Below, piece after piece: positions 61,101-64,000 of a stretch of 64,000 nucleotides of DNA. Positions within the stretch are counted from its first letter, which is position 1, and every line of letters begins with the position of its first letter. Origin of the DNA: Chitinophaga agrisoli (GTDB lineage Bacteria > Bacteroidota > Bacteroidia > Chitinophagales > Chitinophagaceae); assembly GCF_008386695.1 (NCBI RefSeq), contig NZ_VUOC01000004.1, positions 3,414,423-3,478,422 on the forward strand. The letters are read 5' to 3'. The notes beneath the pieces were generated by a model, which saw only the letters and a program-made list of their open reading frames with translations, was not told the DNA's origin and searched no databases. The position numbers and the translations under genes were made by a program.

Positions 61101-64000
61101 CGATCGGAGCATCATTGGCGGCTAAGACATTGAATATGAGAGTAGCCGTATCACACAGTGACGGTGTACCATTATCGCAAACCTGGTAGATCAGGCTATC
61201 AAGGCCGTTGAAGTTTACGTTCGGGGTATAGGTGAAGCTACCATCGGCGTTCAGGACCACTGTACCATTTACAGGGGCTGTTACCAGAGAAGCCGTCAGA
61301 CCATCGCCTTCAGGATCGCTGTCATTAGTCAGCACATTGCCCGTTGCCGGTACATCTTCTGTTACGGTGATGGAATCACGTACTGCGATCGGCGCATCAT
61401 TGGCGGCGGATATATTAAATATTAACGTAGCCGTATCACACAGTGACGGTGTACCATTATCGCAAACCTGGTAGATCAGGCTATCAAGGCCATTGAAGTT
61501 GGCGTTAGGGGTATAGGTGAAGCTACCGTCGGCGTTCAGGACTACCATACCGTTGACAGGTGCTGTAACCAGGGAAGCAGTTAAACCATCACCGTCAGGA
61601 TCGCTGTCGTTGGTCAGCACGTTGCCAGTTGCTAGTACATCTTCCGTTACAGTGATGGAATCACGTACTGCGATCGGCGCATCATTGGCGGCTAGGACAT
61701 TGAATATGAGAGTAGCGGTATCACACAGTGACGGTGTACCATTATCGCAAACCTGGTAGATCAGGCTATCAAGGCCGTTGAAGTTGGCGTTAGGCGTGTA
61801 GGTGAAGCTATCATCGGAGTTCAGGACTACAGTGCCGTTAACAGGTGCTGTAACCAGGGAAGCAGTTAAACCATCACCTTCAGGATCGCTGTCATTAGTC
61901 AGCACGTTGCCCGTTGCCGGTACATCTTCTGTTACGGTGATAGAGTCCCGTACCGCGATCGGCGCATCATTGGCGGCTAGGACATTGAATATGAGAGTAG
62001 CGGTATCACACAGTGACGGTGTACCATTATCGCAAACCTGGTAGATCAGGCTATCAAGGCCGTTGAAGTTGGCGTTAGGTGTATAGGTGAAGCTACCATC
62101 GGAGTTCAGGACTACAGTGCCGTTGACTGGAGCTGTCACCAACGAGGCCGTCAGGCCATCGCCTTCAGGATCACTGTCGTTAGTCAGCACATTGCCTGTT
62201 GCCGGTATGTCCTCCGTTACAGTGATAGAGTCGCGTACCGCGATCGGAGCATCATTGGCGGCTAAGACATTGAATATGAGAGTCGCCGTATCACACAGTG
62301 ACGGTGTACCATTATCGCAAACCTGGTAGATCAGGCTATCAAGACCGTTGAAGTTAGCGTTCGGGGTATAGGTGAAGCTACCATCGGAGTTCAGGACTAC
62401 AGTGCCGTTGACAGGTGCTGTAACCAGGGAAGCAGTTAAACCATCACCTTCAGGATCGCTGTCGTTGGCCAGCACATTGCCTGTTGCCGGTATGTCCTCC
62501 GTTACAGTGATAGAGTCGCGTACCGCGATCGGCGCATCATTGGCGGCTAAGACATTGAATATGAGAGTAGCCGTATCACACAGTGACGGTATACCATTAT
62601 CGCAAACCTGGTAGATCAGGCTGTCAAGGCCGTTGAAGTTTGCGTTCGGCGTGTAGGTGAAGCTACCATCGGAGTTCAGGACTACAGTGCCGTTGACAGG
62701 TGCTGTTACCAGGGAAGCAGTTAAACCATCGCCTTCAAGATCGCTGTCGTTAGTCAGCACGTTGCCGGTGGCCGGTACATCTTCAGTTACAGTGATAGAG
62801 TCCCGTACCGCGATCGGAGCATCATTGGCGGCTAAGACATTGAATATGAGAGTAGCCGTATCACACAGTGACGGTGTACCATTATCGCAAACCTGGTAGA
62901 TCAGGCTATCAAGGCCGTTGAAGTTGGCGTTAGGCGTGTAGGTGAAGCTACCATCGGAGTTCAGGACTACCGTGCCGTTGACAGGTGCTGTAACCAGGGA
63001 AGCAGTTAAACCATCGCCTTCAGGATCACTGTCGTTAGTCAGCACGTTGCCGGTGGCCGCCACATCTTCAGTTACAGTGATAGAGTCCCGTACCGCGATA
63101 GGAGTATCATTGGCGGCTAAGACATTGAATATGAGAGTAGCGGTATCACACAGTGACGGTGTACCATTATCGCAAACCTGGTAGATCAGGCTATCAAGGT
63201 CGTTGAAGTTGGCGTTAGGCGTGTAGGTGAAGCTGCCATCCGAGTTCAGGACTACCGTGCCGTTAACAGGTGCTGTAACCAGGGAAGCAGTTAAACCATC
63301 ACCTTCAGGATCGCTGTCGTTGGCCAGCACATTGCCTGTTGCCGGTATGTCCTCCGTTACAGTGATAGAGTCGCGTACCGCGATCGGCGCGTCATTAACC
63401 GCTGACACATTAAACACCAAACTAGCCGTATCACACAGTGACGGCGTGCCGTTATCGCAAACCTGATAGCTCAAACTATCCAGACCATTATAATTACCAT
63501 TTGGCGTATAGGTAAAGCTATCATCCGAGTTGAGAACCACCGTACCATTTACAGGAGCTGTTACCAGGGAAGCAGTCAGACCATCACCTTCAGGATCGCT
63601 GTCATTAGTAAGTACGTTTCCTGTAGCTGCCACATCCTCTGTAACTCCCACACTATCTCTTACTGCGATCGGCGCGTCATTAACCGCTGACACATTAAAC
63701 ACCAAACTAGCCGTATCACACAGTGACGGTGTACCATTATCGCAAACCTGATAGCTCAAACTATCCAGACCATTATAATTACCATTTGGCGTATAGGTAA
63801 AGCTACCATCCGAGTTGAGAACCACCGTACCATTTACAGGAGCTGTTACCAGGGATGCAGTCAGACCATCACCTTCAGGATCGCTGTCATTGGTCAGCAC
63901 ATTACCAGTAGCCGCTACATCTTCTGTAACACCTACACTATCCCGTACAGCAATCGGCGCATCGTTAACGGCAGATAAATTAAACACCAAACTAGCCGTA
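58168..64000 (-). CDS. Giant tandem-repeat adhesin with type IX gliding-motility C-terminal domain (partial)
   Basis: At least 1943 residues; the frame is open to the right edge, so the N-terminus is outside. Sixteen 95-residue cadherin-like repeats (Big_9/tandem-95 type; consensus [67 protein letters not shown]) run from the right edge to about 59415 with an exact 285-bp period. Then come two DUF11-like beta domains (about 58430-59410; [20 protein letters not shown] and [20 protein letters not shown]) and the CHU_C/TIGR04131 gliding domain ([57 protein letters not shown]). Asp-rich loops should bind calcium. It is a type IX-secreted surface adhesin; middle repeats are almost identical and the C-terminal ones more diverged. 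Confidence 0.95.
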   Translation of the reverse strand, partial: TASLVFNLSAVNDAPIAVRDSVGVTEDVAATGNVLTNDSDPEGDGLTASLVTAPVNGTVVLNSDGSFTYTPNGNYNGLDSLSYQVCDNGTPSLCDTASLVFNVSAVNDAPIAVRDSVGVTEDVAATGNVLTNDSDPEGDGLTASLVTAPVNGTVVLNSDDSFTYTPNGNYNGLDSLSYQVCDNGTPSLCDTASLVFNVSAVNDAPIAVRDSITVTEDIPATGNVLANDSDPEGDGLTASLVTAPVNGTVVLNSDGSFTYTPNANFNDLDSLIYQVCDNGTPSLCDTATLIFNVLAANDTPIAVRDSITVTEDVAATGNVLTNDSDPEGDGLTASLVTAPVNGTVVLNSDGSFTYTPNANFNGLDSLIYQVCDNGTPSLCDTATLIFNVLAANDAPIAVRDSITVTEDVPATGNVLTNDSDLEGDGLTASLVTAPVNGTVVLNSDGSFTYTPNANFNGLDSLIYQVCDNGIPSLCDTATLIFNVLAANDAPIAVRDSITVTEDIPATGNVLANDSDPEGDGLTASLVTAPVNGTVVLNSDGSFTYTPNANFNGLDSLIYQVCDNGTPSLCDTATLIFNVLAANDAPIAVRDSITVTEDIPATGNVLTNDSDPEGDGLTASLVTAPVNGTVVLNSDGSFTYTPNANFNGLDSLIYQVCDNGTPSLCDTATLIFNVLAANDAPIAVRDSITVTEDVPATGNVLTNDSDPEGDGLTASLVTAPVNGTVVLNSDDSFTYTPNANFNGLDSLIYQVCDNGTPSLCDTATLIFNVLAANDAPIAVRDSITVTEDVLATGNVLTNDSDPDGDGLTASLVTAPVNGMVVLNADGSFTYTPNANFNGLDSLIYQVCDNGTPSLCDTATLIFNISAANDAPIAVRDSITVTEDVPATGNVLTNDSDPEGDGLTASLVTAPVNGTVVLNADGSFTYTPNVNFNGLDSLIYQVCDNGTPSLCDTATLIFNVLAANDAPIAVRDSITVTEDIPATGNVLTNDSDPEGDGLTASLVTAPVNGTVVLNADGSFTYTPNANFNGLDSLIYQVCDNGTPSLCDTATLIFNVLAANDAPIAVRDSITVTEDVAATGNVLTNDSDPEGDNLTASLVTAPVNGTVVLNADGSFTYTPNANFSGLDSLVYQVCDNGTPSLCDTATLIFNVSVANDAPIAVRDSLNVTEDIPATGNVLTNDSDPEGDNLTASLVTAPVNGTVILNADGSFTYTPNANFSGLDSLIYRVCDNGTPSLCDTATVIFNVSAANDAPIAIRDSLNVTENTPATGNVLTNDSDPDGNNLTASLVTAPVNGTVVLNADGSFTYTPNYNYSGTDSLIYQVCDNGTPSLCDTATLIFNISAVNIAPIAVRDTINITENTAATGNVLTNDNDPDGDDLTTSLVTTAVNGTVVLNANGSFTYTPNTNYSGVDSFIYRICDNGIPSLCDTATVIINISAVNEPPIAVNDSFSIRTQQQLIGNVLTNDTDPQGGNLTASLISGVTHGTLQLNANGSFTYTSTGSFTGIDSFIYRVCSAGPAPVCDTATVYITVTPPPANSAIGAALTVNTPALQPDGSYRVTFTLRIGNYGNTLLGELQALYNLRNAFPLPVGFRLVNVSANGTLLINPAYNGTTETNLLLPLSTLDVDSSGLVTIVLDLTSNGSFGPFQSSVTVSAVDSAGTVVTDITDNGTNPDPNDNDVPNEPGENTPTPLALPVQALVGLAKAAGTPTLLINGDYQVTYTFVVRNMGNVAVNNVQVNDDLSAVFTPPLTYRLEGNVRTTGGLQANSQYNGVNNTALLADGSTVAAGASDTIQLTVVITPNKQFGTYNNSASLTAIGAVTGNGLTDLSVNGLDVDPDGDGNPDENTPTPVVLAPTRIRIPEGFSPNGDGKNDKFVIGNVGTDKISLEIYNRWGNVVFRDDNYKNTWDGKCNQGTHFGEEVPDGTYYYIIILNGTERFVNYITIMR
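59415..64000 (-). repeat. 285-bp tandem repeats, 16 units in the window
   Basis: The DNA repeat inside the adhesin has exactly 285 bp per unit. Homologous points recur at 59522, 59807, 60092, 60377 and so on to 63797. Units 1-2 (right end) form one sequence subtype, units 3-12 a second, units 13-16 are progressively more divergent. Antisense open frames in every unit are by-products of the repeat. Confidence 0.95.

Noticed and set aside
59644-63751. Series of about 80-residue plus-strand open frames, one per 285 bp
   Set aside because: They are antisense by-products of the adhesin repeat: identical period, no independent start signals, and the minus frame has a clear protein family.
1-64000. 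Mobile elements, tRNA/rRNA genes, riboswitches, toxin-antitoxin or defence systems
   Set aside because: No transposase, integrase, clover-leaf sequence, known aptamer or defence family was seen on either strand; weak hairpins alone were not counted.

Overview
The window reads as chromosomal DNA of a Bacteroidota bacterium, most likely a Chitinophagaceae member close to Chitinophaga. The grounds are two SusC/SusD outer-membrane pairs, a PorP/SprF protein next to a giant adhesin ending in a gliding-motility (type IX secretion) C-terminal domain, DUF3127, DUF1080 and ThuA families, FecI/ECF-type sigma factors with a non-zinc membrane partner, and TAnnTTTG-like -7 promoter elements. The genus is an inference. 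No tRNA, rRNA, transposase, integrase or CRISPR array was recognised.

Layout. 1-5566: a SusC/SusD uptake pair with a terminator, then the start of a VCBS-repeat lipoprotein that leaves the window. 5860-7688: a small TMEM220-like membrane protein and a secreted double-thioredoxin protein. 7812-17334: a long minus-strand cluster (MFS transporter, Gfo/Idh oxidoreductase, TIM-barrel isomerase/epimerase, cytochrome c lipoprotein, DUF1080 hydrolase, ThuA protein, and a 1138-residue ThuA-sugar dehydrogenase-PKD-cytochrome c fusion), closed by a strong terminator. It looks like a 3-keto-glycoside catabolic locus with its own electron-transfer parts. 17719-34265: housekeeping genes: secA, deoC, a SPOR protein, an M20 peptidase, glyA, a nucleotidyltransferase, a nitronate monooxygenase, an ABC exporter, a TraB/GumN protein, an FAD dehydrogenase, DUF3127 and dnaA.

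34266-35648 is a 1.4-kb gene-free stretch. It holds degenerate AT-rich repeats between two near-identical 26-bp direct repeats, and the remains of a sigma-70 gene. 35649-48864 is accessory: a phosphodiesterase-like/alkaline phosphatase fusion, three AraC-type regulators, a small secreted protein and a cupin, an ECF sigma factor with a membrane partner divergent from a cysteine-rich GRDP-like membrane protein, an acyltransferase-like membrane protein, an alditol-oxidase-type flavoenzyme, and a secreted PI-PLC-like protein.

48943-53696 is the second SusC/SusD pair. 54173-55474 holds a DinB-family protein and a SWIB-domain protein with a histone-H1-like tail. 55813-64000 is a type IX-linked group: a PD40/TPR protein, PorP/SprF, and the C-terminal part of a giant adhesin with sixteen 95-residue repeats (285-bp DNA period) that runs off the right edge.

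How the genes may work together: the SusCD pairs would import oligomers or other ligands. The 7.8-17.3 kb cluster would oxidise glycosides at C3, cleave them and feed electrons to cytochrome c. The two phosphodiesterase-like secreted enzymes point to scavenging of phosphate or head groups. The right end encodes a surface adhesin and its probable anchoring or secretion partners. These links rest on gene context and family knowledge; nothing here demonstrates substrate or expression.
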